Below are positions 16,193 through 25,998 of a stretch of 64,000 nt of DNA, one piece after another; positions within the stretch are counted from its first letter, which is position 1, and the number at the start of each line of letters is the position of its first letter. The position numbers and the translations under genes were made by a program. Source of the stretch: Sphingobacterium sp. PCS056 (GTDB lineage Bacteria > Bacteroidota > Bacteroidia > Sphingobacteriales > Sphingobacteriaceae); the NCBI RefSeq assembly GCF_023273895.1, contig NZ_CP096883.1, positions 3,286,001 through 3,350,000 of the forward strand. The letters are read 5' to 3'. The notes under the pieces are model-generated. The model did no database searches, had not been told where the DNA came from, and saw nothing but the letters and a program-made list of their open reading frames with translations.

Positions 16193-16299
16193 AAACCTTA
16201 CTTATAATTATACTGATTCTAAACTATTTAAGTTTTTTACCGCTAATTTAGACTTAATTTGTATTGTATATTTTTTATACAAAAATCAGTTTCCAGCCG

Positions 16300-16307
16300 T
16301 ATATTTG
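16300..16307 (+). promoter_or_regulatory. Putative -7 element of the ferritin gene
   Basis: TATATTTG matches TAnnTTTG exactly, about 65 bp before the ferritin ATG. No clear -33 partner is present, so an activator may be involved. Confidence 0.4.
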
Positions 16308-16372
16308 TATTGTTCAAGTAGGTCAGGTATTATCAAACTTGATCTTTAATATTGGAATTAAAACTTACAGAT

Positions 16373-16900
16373 ATGAAAGATTTATTAAAACTAAAATCTT
16401 CTTTAACAGAGGAAATTGAAAATATATTAAATGCTCAAATTAAAGTTGAAGCACACTCTTCCTCCTTATATTTAGCAATGTCATCATGGTGTGACGACCA
16501 AGGTTTAGAAAATGCGGCTGAATTTTTTGCTAAGCAATCCAATGAGGAAAGAGAGCATATGTTGAAAATATTTAATTATATCAACAATAGAGGCGGACGT
16601 GCAATATCTCCTGAAGTGACAGGTATACCTTCTGATTTTGATTCTTTTCGAGGAATTTTTGAATCTGCATTAGAGCAAGAGATGTTTGTAACTGAGCAAT
16701 TTAATAACATCGCTGATAGATGTATGAAAGCAAAGGATTATGTTACTTTCAACTTTTTACAGTGGTTCTTATCGGAACAAGTTGAAGAAGAGTTTGTTGC
16801 AAGAAGAATTTTAGAATTGTTTGATGTAATAGGTGAAGAGGGTACTGGTCGTTGGGAAATTGACAAACACTTACTCAAGGTTACTTTTTCAGGTGAATAA
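16373..16900 (+). CDS. ftnA: Ferritin (non-haem iron storage)
   Basis: A 175-residue bacterial ferritin. The four-helix bundle is clear, with ferroxidase-centre ligands in the usual settings: Glu in helix A (NAQIKVEAHSSSLYLAM), the E-x-x-H pair in EEREHMLKIF and acidic residues in ALEQEMFVTEQFNNI and QVEEEF. It oxidises Fe(II) and stores it as a mineral inside a 24-subunit shell in the cytoplasm. The frame extends to a TTG at 16352, but MKDLLKLKSSLTEE is the typical start in this phylum. It is a single-gene unit with its own -7 element and a strong terminator. The following outer-membrane protein is separated by that terminator. Confidence 0.95.
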   Translation: MKDLLKLKSSLTEEIENILNAQIKVEAHSSSLYLAMSSWCDDQGLENAAEFFAKQSNEEREHMLKIFNYINNRGGRAISPEVTGIPSDFDSFRGIFESALEQEMFVTEQFNNIADRCMKAKDYVTFNFLQWFLSEQVEEEFVARRILELFDVIGEEGTGRWEIDKHLLKVTFSGE

Positions 16901-16921
16901 TTAATATATTCTAGTAAAAAT

Positions 16922-16960
16922 AAAAAAAGGTGGTTTATTTATAATAAACCACCTTTTTTT
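16922..16960. terminator. Strong bidirectional-type terminator after ferritin
   Basis: AAAAAAAGGTGGTTTATT (16922-16939) pairs perfectly over 18 bp with AATAAACCACCTTTTTTT (16943-16960), loop of 3 nt. Confidence 0.85.
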
Positions 16961-17039
16961 ATACAATAATTCAATATTGCTCGTTATGGTTGTGCGAAAT
17001 ATTGTGTATATTAACATACTAATAGAATAAGTTGTTTTG

Positions 17040-19793
17040 ATGTCGGATAAATTCGAAATATCAGGTAGTAATCATAAGATCATTTTATTTATCATTCTTT
17101 TTTTTGTTGTAAATAGGGTTGAGGCTCAAATGCAAAAAAAGGAAGTGTATGGCTTTGTTGTGGACAGTGAGGGTCAGCCGCTTGCAGGTGTAAATGTTCG
17201 ATTGACAACTTCGCTGGATACTATTGTGGCAATCACTTCTAAAACAGGATTCTATAAGTTTTTCCAAGTGAAGGGTAGTAATATCCGGTTGAACTATAGT
17301 TCACTTGGACTGCAGATCGTAGATCGATCTTATCCTCAATACAATACGACTGATCGGGTAGTCGCGGAGACGATCATACTAAAACCTCAAACCTCTGTTT
17401 TAAAAGAGATTGTTATTAAGAAATATAAGCCTATCACCTTTAAAGAGGATACTGTACAATTTAATATGGCAGCATTCCAATTTGATCGGCGAACGTTATT
17501 AGAAGATGCGTTAAAGCAAATTCCAAATTTTCAAGTTTCAAGAGATGGTTCTGTATATGCTTTTGGAAAACCGATTACTTCTGTACAAGTAGATGGTAAG
17601 AAGTTTTTTGGTGGTGATGTACTGACTGCTACCCGAAATCTTCCTGCAGATTTTATCAAAAATATTCAAGTAATTGACTTTTATGGAGATGAGGCTAATG
17701 CAAAAGGAACAAAAAGCGCAAATTCAGAGAAGATTTTAAATATTATTTTAAAAGACGATAAAAAGAAAATCACTTTTGGGCAGGTAACAGGAGGATTGGG
17801 CAACCAGGAACGCTATCTTGCTAGTGCGGGTATTAATAAATTTAATGATGGACAAGAATTATCTTTTGTCGGTTCTATTAATAATACTAATACTAATTTA
17901 TTTTCTTTTGGATCTCCAAATGGTGGTGGTTCTCGTGATCGGGTTATGGGTGAATTGGCCGACTTTGCAGATCCTACCGATGGATTTAATAATGTTGGAT
18001 CTTTGGGAACTAGTTTTTCAAGTAATCTAAGTGATAAAATTTCGGCTTTTGGACGTTATAGCTTTACAAATACGAAAAATACTACCAAAGGAAATTCCTA
18101 TCTACAATCGGTTTATGGTTATAATACCATCAGTAATCTGGAAGATTACGTCACTAAGACTGTCGACAATACTCACCATATGAACTGGGGGTTTGATATT
18201 AAACTATCTGAATCGGATATGTTAAAAATATCCCCAACATTTTCTTGGAATAAATCGAAAGGTGATGAAATCCGTGATCGCCATATTAAAAATAGATTGA
18301 TTACGAACAAAGGTGAATATGCCTCTGAAAATAATAGTACAAGTCCTAATGCAGAAATAGATATCTTGTATGCTAAAGTCTTTAAGAAACCAGGTAGAAA
18401 GGTAGTATATAACTTGCATCTGGGTTATAATTCTCTTGAAAAAAATGAAAACATCGTTGATAAAAATACAATTATAGATAGTACATTTAATGAGATAAAT
18501 ACGAAGAATACTTTTTTAAATCAATTTGTTAAGAGTAATAATCAAAATCAAGATATAAAAAGTTCACTATCGATCATAGAACCTGTGGATAAAGGGGGAG
18601 TATTGGAATTAAATTATGATTTTAATTATACCGCAATTGATGCAAGGCGTTTGGTTCATGAACGGAGTAATGAACAAAATGAATTATTTCGTATTGATTC
18701 GCTTAGTTTAAGCTATGATTATGCATTTTCATCCAATAGGGTTGGAATGAAATATCAACAAGATATTTTCTCTAAATTTAAATATAATATTGGATTTGCT
18801 GTGCAACCTACTGAGCTGACAGGATATTCACGTGATAAATCAATTAAAACATCATATAGTAATGTAAACTTAATACCTGCAGCAGGCATCAAGTGGAAAT
18901 TCAATGAAAATACTGACCTATCTATTGATTATTTGGGAAAAAACAATCAACCCAATTTCTATCAGATCCAACCGATAGTAGATAATACAAATTCTCAAAA
19001 TATCATTGAAGGAAATCCCGATTTAAGAGCTGAATTTGCCAATCGTATTTTAGCAAAATATCGTAAATCGATTGTTACCAAGGGACAGTATTTTGAGGGT
19101 AGTCTTGCATATAATTTTGTATCTGATAAAATTGTTTCTAACCGGACTACCGTTCTGAATTCTACAGTACAAAAGACTACTTTTTTAAATACTTCTGGTT
19201 ATTACGATGTGAAGGCCTACTATCTATTTACTGCGGCTCTGTTTAATGATAATATACAAATGAGTCTGAATGGTAATGCAGATTATTATAATAATGTGAC
19301 TTATATCAATGATAGGCGCAATGATGGCGGGCATTTCTTATATTCGCAATCCCTTCAATTCCGCTATATGTTTAATGATTTATTTGAAGCAGAACTCAAT
19401 GGTAATTACTCTTTAAATAAGGCTTCATATAAACTGCCTTTTAATGATCAAATCATAGCACATACTGGTGTTCTAGGTTTAGGTTCTAAGTGCTATGTAA
19501 GTGAACATAGTTCTTTTGGTGTAGAAGTATCTCAAAGATTAAATGCAGGATATTCATCTTCGTCTTGGACAAATATTAATCCGACAATTATTAATGCTTA
19601 CTTTGAGTATACGTTTATGCGCAACAATTTAGCTATGCTTCGAATTCAGGGTTTTGATTTACTAAATCAAAATTCAGGAATTACGAGAGATGTAATAGGG
19701 AATGATATTTTGGATGTCCAAAATGAAAGATTGTCACGTTATTTTATGGTTTCTCTAAATTTCCGTTTACAAAAATACCCTAAAAAATCATAA
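17040..19793 (+). CDS. Outer-membrane beta-barrel protein with carboxypeptidase-like N-domain
   Basis: A 917-residue outer-membrane protein. A signal peptide (IILFIILFFVVNRVEAQ) is followed by a carboxypeptidase-regulatory-like beta-sandwich (about residues 38-120, VYGFVVDSEGQPLAGVNVRL), a plug-like region with VQVDGKKFFGGD (about 180-195) and a long C-terminal barrel of alternating strands of the OMP_b-brl_3 type. This is the architecture of TonB-dependent-receptor-related barrels that lack a SusD partner. No SusD gene is nearby, so a polysaccharide role is not indicated. The stop codon overlaps the start of the next gene (TAATG), suggesting cotranscription with the quinone oxidoreductase. 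The ligand is unknown. The start is the ATG at 17040, directly after an in-frame TTG. Confidence 0.85.
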   Translation: MSDKFEISGSNHKIILFIILFFVVNRVEAQMQKKEVYGFVVDSEGQPLAGVNVRLTTSLDTIVAITSKTGFYKFFQVKGSNIRLNYSSLGLQIVDRSYPQYNTTDRVVAETIILKPQTSVLKEIVIKKYKPITFKEDTVQFNMAAFQFDRRTLLEDALKQIPNFQVSRDGSVYAFGKPITSVQVDGKKFFGGDVLTATRNLPADFIKNIQVIDFYGDEANAKGTKSANSEKILNIILKDDKKKITFGQVTGGLGNQERYLASAGINKFNDGQELSFVGSINNTNTNLFSFGSPNGGGSRDRVMGELADFADPTDGFNNVGSLGTSFSSNLSDKISAFGRYSFTNTKNTTKGNSYLQSVYGYNTISNLEDYVTKTVDNTHHMNWGFDIKLSESDMLKISPTFSWNKSKGDEIRDRHIKNRLITNKGEYASENNSTSPNAEIDILYAKVFKKPGRKVVYNLHLGYNSLEKNENIVDKNTIIDSTFNEINTKNTFLNQFVKSNNQNQDIKSSLSIIEPVDKGGVLELNYDFNYTAIDARRLVHERSNEQNELFRIDSLSLSYDYAFSSNRVGMKYQQDIFSKFKYNIGFAVQPTELTGYSRDKSIKTSYSNVNLIPAAGIKWKFNENTDLSIDYLGKNNQPNFYQIQPIVDNTNSQNIIEGNPDLRAEFANRILAKYRKSIVTKGQYFEGSLAYNFVSDKIVSNRTTVLNSTVQKTTFLNTSGYYDVKAYYLFTAALFNDNIQMSLNGNADYYNNVTYINDRRNDGGHFLYSQSLQFRYMFNDLFEAELNGNYSLNKASYKLPFNDQIIAHTGVLGLGSKCYVSEHSSFGVEVSQRLNAGYSSSSWTNINPTIINAYFEYTFMRNNLAMLRIQGFDLLNQNSGITRDVIGNDILDVQNERLSRYFMVSLNFRLQKYPKKS

Positions 19794-20761
19794 TGAAAGC
19801 AGTTGTTATAACAAAATTTGGTGGACCTGAGGTTTTAGAGGTGCAAGAGGTCGATAAGCCAACGTGTACTGGGTACGAGGTTTTAATCGAAGTGAAGGCG
19901 GCGGGAATGAATCGGCCAGACGTTTTTCAAAGGAAGGGAAATTATAGAGCTCCTGATGGTGCTCCTGCTGATATTCCAGGCTTAGAAGTAGCTGGAGAAA
20001 TTGTGGGAATAGGAGATTTGGTACGTGAATGGAAGATTGGAGATCAGGTTTGTGCGCTTTTATCTGGAGGTGGCTATGCTGAATATGTCTCTGTTGATCA
20101 GGGGCAATGTCTACCTATACCTAAAGGGTTTAGTTATGCGGAGGCAGCTGCTTTGCCCGAAACCTTATTTACAGTTTACCACAATGTATTTAAGAGAGGC
20201 ACTTTGAAATCTGGTGATAATTTTTTAGTGCATGGAGGAAGCGGTGGTATTGGATCTATGGCAATACAGTTGGCAAAATTGTCTGGAGCAAAAGTATTTG
20301 TTACGGTAGGATCAGATGCTAAAGCATCATATTGTAAACGAATAGGTGCAGATGTTGCGATTAACTATAAAAAAGAAGATTTTGAGGAAATCATTGGTAA
20401 GAATCAAATTGATGTTGTGCTAGATAGTATCGGCGGTGATTACTTTGCTAAAAATATAGAAATATTGAAGGAGGATGGTCACTTAATTTATATCAATGCG
20501 ATGCAAGGTGCAAAAGTAGAATTGAATCTTTTTAAATTGATGCAAAAACGTATTTATATATCTGGCAGTCTCTTAAGAAGTAGAAGTATTGCCTTTAAGA
20601 AGGAGGTGCGTAATGAAATTATTGATCATGTTTTTCCATTGTTACAACTAGGGTTATTTAAAACCAATATATACAGAGTATTTGAACTTGAAAATGCACA
20701 AACAGCTCACACGATATTGGATTCTGGAGATTTTACGGGGAAGTTAGTTTTTGTTTTTTAA
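19793..20761 (+). CDS. Zinc-independent NAD(P)H quinone oxidoreductase
   Basis: A 322-residue medium-chain dehydrogenase/reductase of the quinone-reductase group (PIG3/TP53I3-like). Evidence: the start KAVVITKFGGPEVLEV, an N-R-P-D segment replacing the zinc ligands, the NADPH-binding loop VHGGSGGIGSMAIQLAKLSGA (about residues 146-166) and DVVLDSIGGDYF. It catalyses NADPH-dependent reduction of quinones or electrophilic enones in the cytoplasm. It overlaps the barrel gene by one base and its 3' end overlaps the converging AraC gene by 4 bp. The physiological substrate is unknown. Confidence 0.9.
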   Translation: MKAVVITKFGGPEVLEVQEVDKPTCTGYEVLIEVKAAGMNRPDVFQRKGNYRAPDGAPADIPGLEVAGEIVGIGDLVREWKIGDQVCALLSGGGYAEYVSVDQGQCLPIPKGFSYAEAAALPETLFTVYHNVFKRGTLKSGDNFLVHGGSGGIGSMAIQLAKLSGAKVFVTVGSDAKASYCKRIGADVAINYKKEDFEEIIGKNQIDVVLDSIGGDYFAKNIEILKEDGHLIYINAMQGAKVELNLFKLMQKRIYISGSLLRSRSIAFKKEVRNEIIDHVFPLLQLGLFKTNIYRVFELENAQTAHTILDSGDFTGKLVFVF

Positions 20762-21630
20762 TAGTTTCTCGAAATCTCTCTTTGATATTGCAAAGGGGTA
20801 AAGCCAGTTGCATCTTTAAAGTACTTGTGGAAACTCACAAAGTTCTGAAATCCGCTTTCAAAGCAAATCTGTTTGACATTCAGTGTCCGCTCGGCCAATA
20901 ATCGGCAAGCATATCCAATACGCATCTCAATAAGATACTGAAATAGGGTCTTTCCAGATTTGGCTTTAAAATAACGACAAAAAGAATTGGTTGTCATACC
21001 GGTCATGGAAGCAATATCTTCAAGTCGAATGTGTGTTCTATAGTGTTGCGTAATGTATTCCATAATTACGTTCATTCTTCCAAAATCAAGATCTTGTCTA
21101 TCAATAGGGTAGTTTTCACTGGATAATAAATGATATTCTTCTGACTCTGATATTAAAGTTAAAACTTCTATTAATGCTATTATTTTAGTTGAATTTTGAC
21201 TTTTTAAAAGTTTTTCTATAAGTGATTGTGATGATTTTAATATTGATCTATTTAATTGAATTCCTCTTTTGGATTTTTTGAATAAGTTCTTAATTTTATG
21301 ATTTTCAGGTAGGTTAAAAAATTGCTCGCCTAAGAAATTTTCTTTAAAATGTGCTACTCTAATATCTGCTGGTTCGGGATTTGGACCATCCAAATAATGA
21401 CTATCAAATAGCCAATAATGTGGTAAATTGGGACCAACCAAAACAATATCTCCACTTGAAAAATTGTTAACACTGTCACCAATAAATTGTGTACCAGCTC
21501 CTTTCTCAAAATGTATTAATTCCAATTCTTCATGATAGTGCCACAGATTATGATTCTGTGGTACGATATCATTTCTTACGCTGAAAGATTGTACATTGCT
21601 GTTATTGACTTTTAATAGCTGAGGCTTCAT
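20758..21630 (-). CDS. AraC-family regulator, probable L-fucose regulator
   Basis: A 290-residue regulator. The N-terminal half is a cupin sensor (HYHEELELIHFEKG, FSSGDIVLVGPNLPHYW), and the C-terminal 100 residues carry the two helix-turn-helix motifs of AraC proteins (IRLEDIASMTGMTTNSFCRYF and VKQICFESGFQNFVSFHKYF, ending GFTPLQYQRE). It is divergent from the fucose operon across a 141-bp gap, the classic place for the pathway-specific activator, so L-fucose or an intermediate such as L-fuconate is the likely effector. That effector is inferred from position only. Confidence 0.88.
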   Translation of the reverse strand: MKPQLLKVNNSNVQSFSVRNDIVPQNHNLWHYHEELELIHFEKGAGTQFIGDSVNNFSSGDIVLVGPNLPHYWLFDSHYLDGPNPEPADIRVAHFKENFLGEQFFNLPENHKIKNLFKKSKRGIQLNRSILKSSQSLIEKLLKSQNSTKIIALIEVLTLISESEEYHLLSSENYPIDRQDLDFGRMNVIMEYITQHYRTHIRLEDIASMTGMTTNSFCRYFKAKSGKTLFQYLIEMRIGYACRLLAERTLNVKQICFESGFQNFVSFHKYFKDATGFTPLQYQREISRNY

Positions 21631-21771
21631 TTATTAATAAATATATGCACATTTTTTTGATTTATCGGCATGATGAATGATAATATAGTTTATTAATTGG
21701 GTAAAATACTTAAATTTTGTTCCATTATTTATTCTTTATTTTACATAAACCAATGATAAATTATATTCTAT

Positions 21772-23034
21772 ATGTCGATCAGTAAAAGTAATAAACTAGC
21801 AATTGTTCTTGTAACGTCCTTATTCTTTTTTTGGGGATTTGTTCATAATCTAGACCCTATTTTAATTCCACATCTGCGCAATGCTTTTAGTTTAACGCAT
21901 TTACAGGCTTCTTTAGTAGATTCGGCAGTTTTTATTGCATATTTTTTACTGGCTATCCCTGCTGGTATAATCATGAAGAAATATGGTTATAAATCAGGGA
22001 TTTTAATCGGCTTGATACTTTTTGCCGTAGGTTGTTTTCTTTTTATACCAGCGGCTAATCAGATTAGTTATGTTTTCTTTTTAGGGGCATTATTTATAGT
22101 TGCTTGTGGCTTAACAATCTTAGAAACTGCCGCAAATCCATATGTAACAGTATTAGGGGATCCTAGTAAGGCTACTCAACGTTTAAATTTTGCTCAATCT
22201 TTTAACGGTTTGGCGGCATTTATTGCTCCAATTCTTGGTGGTAAATTTATTTTAGCAGAACAACCTAAATCCGATACGGAGATAGCTGCTATGACTGAAC
22301 AGGTTAAAATTGCTTATATTCAAGCAGAGACTGCAACAGTTAAAGGGCCTTATTTGATTTTAGGTTTAATTATATTGATTGTAGCGGCTATTCTTTTTTT
22401 TACAAAACTTCCTGATATAAAAGATGACGAAGGAGAGCAAAAGTCAGGTTTTTTTCATGCGTTCAGACATCTGAATGTAAGATGGGCTGTGATTGGTCAA
22501 TTTTTTTATGTTGGTGCTCAAGTTTGTGTATTAAGTTTTATGGTATTATATGCCACAGATGTGGCCGGCATATCTCCATTAAATGCTTCAAAATATGCGA
22601 GTTTTGCTGGTTTGGCATTTATGTTAGGTCGATTTGTCGGTACATTTTTTATGAAATATATTAAGCCATTGACATTATTGATGATATACTCTGTAATTTG
22701 TATTTTATTGTCATTCATTGTGATATATGGTTCAGGTGAAGTGACAGTGTATGCTTTAATTGCGGTTGCTTTTTTTATGTCAATTATGTTTCCAACTATA
22801 TTTGCAGTAGGTGTTGAAGGTATTGGAGCAGATACAAAGTCTGCGTCGAGTCTAATCATTATGTCAATTGTAGGCGGAGCAGCGCTACCTCCAATATTGG
22901 GGTTAATTTCAGATAAAACCGGAGATCTTCAGCTTGGATACTGGGTGCCTTTAATCTGTTTTGTCGTGGTATTGTTATTTGCATTAGCAAATAGAAAATC
23001 AAATAATCAAATTGTAAATTCTACTCATGAATAA
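21772..23034 (+). CDS. fucP: L-fucose:proton symporter
   Basis: A 420-residue, 12-helix major facilitator transporter of the FucP group. Diagnostic features: LFFFWGFVHNLDPILIPHL at the start of helix 1 with its acidic residue, and LTILETAANPYVTVLG in helix 4, whose Glu and Asn-Pro-Tyr are family hallmarks. It imports L-fucose with a proton across the inner membrane. It is the first gene of a seven-gene operon; the next gene starts 8 bp inside it. The downstream enzymes fit L-fucose better than glucose or galactose, which related FHS transporters carry. Confidence 0.9.
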   Translation: MSISKSNKLAIVLVTSLFFFWGFVHNLDPILIPHLRNAFSLTHLQASLVDSAVFIAYFLLAIPAGIIMKKYGYKSGILIGLILFAVGCFLFIPAANQISYVFFLGALFIVACGLTILETAANPYVTVLGDPSKATQRLNFAQSFNGLAAFIAPILGGKFILAEQPKSDTEIAAMTEQVKIAYIQAETATVKGPYLILGLIILIVAAILFFTKLPDIKDDEGEQKSGFFHAFRHLNVRWAVIGQFFYVGAQVCVLSFMVLYATDVAGISPLNASKYASFAGLAFMLGRFVGTFFMKYIKPLTLLMIYSVICILLSFIVIYGSGEVTVYALIAVAFFMSIMFPTIFAVGVEGIGADTKSASSLIIMSIVGGAALPPILGLISDKTGDLQLGYWVPLICFVVVLLFALANRKSNNQIVNSTHE

Positions 23035-23380
23035 TATTAGTAATATCAAACAGTATACGTTTGCTTTGGATTTAGTCAATGATCCAAAGCTTATAATGGA
23101 ATATGAAAACTATCACCGTGCCGTATGGCCGGAAATTGAACGATCGATATTAGAGGCTGGAGTCACAAAAATGCAAATCTTTAGATTTGAGAATCGATTA
23201 TTTATGATTATGGAGGTAGATGACTCTTTTTCTTTTGAGAAAAAAGCACATATGGATACGAATAATCCCAAGGTGCAGGAATGGGAGCAATTAATGTGGA
23301 AATATCAAAGTGCTATTCCAGGTGGAAAAGAAAATGAAAAATGGGTATTAATGAATAAAATATTCGAATTGAAAAAATAA
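23027..23380 (+). CDS. L-fucose/L-rhamnose mutarotase (RhaM-like)
   Basis: A 117-residue cytoplasmic protein of the RhaM/DUF718 mutarotase family. The motif YHRAVWPEIERSILEAGV with its catalytic-type His, and IFRFENRLFMIMEVDD, mark the ferredoxin-like fold. It interconverts alpha and beta sugar anomers, giving the dehydrogenase its preferred form. It overlaps fucP by 8 bp and ends 1 bp before the dehydratase gene, so it is tightly coupled to fucose import. Members of this family occur in both fucose and rhamnose loci; context supports fucose here. It is unrelated to FucU of the phosphorylative pathway. Confidence 0.88.
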   Translation: MNNISNIKQYTFALDLVNDPKLIMEYENYHRAVWPEIERSILEAGVTKMQIFRFENRLFMIMEVDDSFSFEKKAHMDTNNPKVQEWEQLMWKYQSAIPGGKENEKWVLMNKIFELKK

Positions 23381-23381
23381 G

Positions 23382-25046
23382 ATGATACAGGATAAGAAAA
23401 CGTATTTGCAGATTCATCCAAGTGATAATGTGTTGGTGGCTTTACAAGATTTGCCTCAAGGCACAGTGATTGAATGGGATAATAAAAGTTTCGCATTATT
23501 GGAGCATGTTGCTGCTAAACATAAATTTACCATTCATCCATTGATTAAGGATGATGATATCTATATGTATGGGGTATTGGTAGGAAAGGTAAATTGTGAT
23601 TTAAAAACAGGATCATTAATATCAACGTTGAATTTAAGACATGCTGCAGATGATTTTAAATTAAGTAAAAGAAACACTTCTTGGAATAAACCAGATGTTA
23701 GTGTTTTTAAAGATCGGACTTTCAATGGTTTTCATCGTTCTAATGGAACTGTTGGTACTGCTAATTATTGGGTAGTGATTCCGTTGGTTTTTTGTGAAAA
23801 TAGAAATGTTTTGACTTTAAAAAGCGCTTTTGAAGAAAAGCTCGGATATAAAATTAAAGCTAATGATTATAGTGCGGAGGTAGACGAGTTGATACGCTTG
23901 TATCAGTCGGGTGCTGATGTATCGCAAATTATCGCTCAAGATTTGAGCGCTTCGGTTGATCAAACTAGCGATCAACGACTATTTGCAAATGTAGATGGTA
24001 TTAAATTTTTAAATCATGAAATGGGATGTGGTGGTACAAGAATGGATTCAGATGCACTATGTGGACTGCTAGCGGGTTATGTGACACATCCAAATGTAGC
24101 TGGAGCTACTATTCTGAGCTTAGGCTGTCAACATGCTCAAGCTTCGATTTTGCAAGCTGAAATCGCAAAAAGGGATCCACAGTTTGACAAGCCTTTGTAT
24201 ATTTTTGAACAACAAAAAGAAGGTACTGAAAAGGAGTTAATGCAAAAAGCTGTTAAATCAACTTTTGCAGGCATGATGGAAGCGAATAAAAATTCGCGTA
24301 AGCCTGCTTCTTTGGATAAATTATGTATTGGATTAGAGTGTGGAGGATCAGATGGTTTTTCTGGTATATCTGCTAATCCAGCTTTAGGTTATCTTTCTGA
24401 TATGTTGGTGACATTGGGCGGGTCTGTTATTTTAGCGGAATTCCCTGAGCTCTGTGGTGTAGAGCAAGAGCTTAGTGATCGTTGTATAGATGAAGCTACT
24501 GCGGACAAATTTATGCAGTTGATGCGCGTATATAATGCAAAAGCAGAAGCAGATGGATCTGGTTTTTATATGAATCCTTCTCCCGGAAATATACGAGATG
24601 GACTTATTACCGATGCTATAAAATCTGCTGGGGCAGCAAAGAAAGGTGGAACATCTCCTGTAACAGCAGTAATTGATTATCCCGAATTGGCCAATAAACC
24701 AGGTTTAAATCTTTTATGCACTCCGGGCAATGATGTTGAGAGTACTACGGCAGAAGTCGCTGCCGGCGCTAATATTGTTTTGTTTACGACAGGATTGGGT
24801 ACCCCAACCGGAAACCCCATTGCTCCAGTGGTAAAATTATCCACAAATACTAAAACATTTGAGAAAATGTCTGACATCATAGATCTGAATTGCGGAACAA
24901 TTATAGAAGGAGAAGAGTCCATTGAAGAGGCTGCTCATCGTATTTTAAATTATGTGATTCAAGTAGCGAGTGGTGAGGTAGTTCCTAAAGCAGTTCTCCT
25001 TGGTCAGGATGATTTTATTCCTTGGAGGAGGGGGGTGTCTTTATAG
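23382..25046 (+). CDS. UxaA-family dehydratase, predicted L-fuconate dehydratase
   Basis: A 554-residue UxaA/GarD-type sugar-acid dehydratase: an N-terminal SAF domain (about residues 1-90, DNVLVALQDLPQGT) and a large C-terminal catalytic domain with RSNGTVGTANYWVVIP, HEMGCGGTRMDSD, LSLGCQHAQ, CIGLECGGSDGFSG and ANIVLFTTGLGTPTGNPIAP, all characteristic of altronate/galactarate dehydratases that use a metal. In this operon the expected step is dehydration of L-fuconate to 2-keto-3-deoxy-L-fuconate. A classical enolase-type fuconate dehydratase is absent. The Campylobacter jejuni fucose locus likewise encodes UxaA-type proteins, supporting this reassignment. A general label of altronate dehydratase would be misleading here. 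Confidence 0.87.
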   Translation: MIQDKKTYLQIHPSDNVLVALQDLPQGTVIEWDNKSFALLEHVAAKHKFTIHPLIKDDDIYMYGVLVGKVNCDLKTGSLISTLNLRHAADDFKLSKRNTSWNKPDVSVFKDRTFNGFHRSNGTVGTANYWVVIPLVFCENRNVLTLKSAFEEKLGYKIKANDYSAEVDELIRLYQSGADVSQIIAQDLSASVDQTSDQRLFANVDGIKFLNHEMGCGGTRMDSDALCGLLAGYVTHPNVAGATILSLGCQHAQASILQAEIAKRDPQFDKPLYIFEQQKEGTEKELMQKAVKSTFAGMMEANKNSRKPASLDKLCIGLECGGSDGFSGISANPALGYLSDMLVTLGGSVILAEFPELCGVEQELSDRCIDEATADKFMQLMRVYNAKAEADGSGFYMNPSPGNIRDGLITDAIKSAGAAKKGGTSPVTAVIDYPELANKPGLNLLCTPGNDVESTTAEVAAGANIVLFTTGLGTPTGNPIAPVVKLSTNTKTFEKMSDIIDLNCGTIIEGEESIEEAAHRILNYVIQVASGEVVPKAVLLGQDDFIPWRRGVSL

Positions 25047-25177
25047 AATAGGATGAGCGGTCAGATTGCCTTATATTTAAAATGCAATTTGAAATTTAAA
25101 AAAATACCATTTGAAAAGTTATATTTTCGAGCAGCAATTTTTTCCTGATTGAAAATTATTATGATAAACACAACAAT

Positions 25178-25942
25178 ATGTCAAAATTAAAAAATAAGGT
25201 CGCTATAATAACTGGTGGTGGAAGTGGAATTGGACGTGCCATAAGTTTGCTCTTTGCTGCAGAAGGTGCTACCGTTCATATCTTGGATCTAAATGTGGAA
25301 GGAGCACAAGAAGTTGTTACTGAAATATTATCTGGTGGAGGACAAGGATTTGTCCATAGTTGTAATGTAAGTATTCAAGAAGACGTTTTAGCCATAGTAG
25401 ATAGCATAGGTAAAATTGATATCTTAGTCAATAACGCAGGCATAGCACATGTAGGAAAATTAGAAAATTGTACAACAGCAGATTTTGAACGTATCTTCAA
25501 CGTAAATGTAAAAGGTGCTTACAACGCTTTATTTTCCGTAATCCCAAAAATGAAAGCAAATGGAGGTGGAGCTATTTTGAATTTAGCATCGATTGCTGCT
25601 TGGGTAGGTATTAGCGATCGTTTTGCTTATTCAATGAGCAAGGGTGCCATTTTTGCCATGTCACTTTCTGTTGCACGTGATTATATGGCTGATGGAATTC
25701 GTTGCAATAGTATTTCTCCTGCCCGTGTGCATACACCATTTGTAGATGGGTTCATTAGTAAAAATTATCCAGGGCAGGAAGCTGAAATTTTTGAAAAATT
25801 ATCAAAGAGCCAACCGATAGGCCGGATGGCACAACCAGAAGAAATTGCAAAGTTGGCTTTGTTTTTATGTAGCGATGATGCCGGCTTTATCACTGGAAAT
25901 GATTATCCCATTGATGGTGGTTTTATTAAATTGAATAATTAA
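25178..25942 (+). CDS. SDR, predicted 2-keto-3-deoxy-L-fuconate dehydrogenase
   Basis: A 254-residue short-chain dehydrogenase. It has the NAD-binding loop TGGGSGIGRAI, an NNAG motif, and a complete catalytic set with Ser and YSMSK. The C-terminus NDYPIDGGF is typical. In the non-phosphorylative L-fucose route an SDR oxidises C4 of 2-keto-3-deoxy-L-fuconate to the 2,4-diketo acid, the substrate of the next gene's hydrolase; the assignment of this SDR (rather than the later one) to this step rests on gene order and its standard active site. A 131-bp gap precedes it, which could contain an internal promoter. Confidence 0.8.
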   Translation: MSKLKNKVAIITGGGSGIGRAISLLFAAEGATVHILDLNVEGAQEVVTEILSGGGQGFVHSCNVSIQEDVLAIVDSIGKIDILVNNAGIAHVGKLENCTTADFERIFNVNVKGAYNALFSVIPKMKANGGGAILNLASIAAWVGISDRFAYSMSKGAIFAMSLSVARDYMADGIRCNSISPARVHTPFVDGFISKNYPGQEAEIFEKLSKSQPIGRMAQPEEIAKLALFLCSDDAGFITGNDYPIDGGFIKLNN

Positions 25943-25998
25943 GATTAAAATAATGGAGAGGCTTTTGAAGTCAGAGTTTATAATAAAAGTTTAAAGAT

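Noticed and set aside
21629..21642. Palindrome ATTTATTAATAAAT at the start of the AraC gene
   Set aside because: All A and T and overlapping the start codon; expected by chance in this composition.
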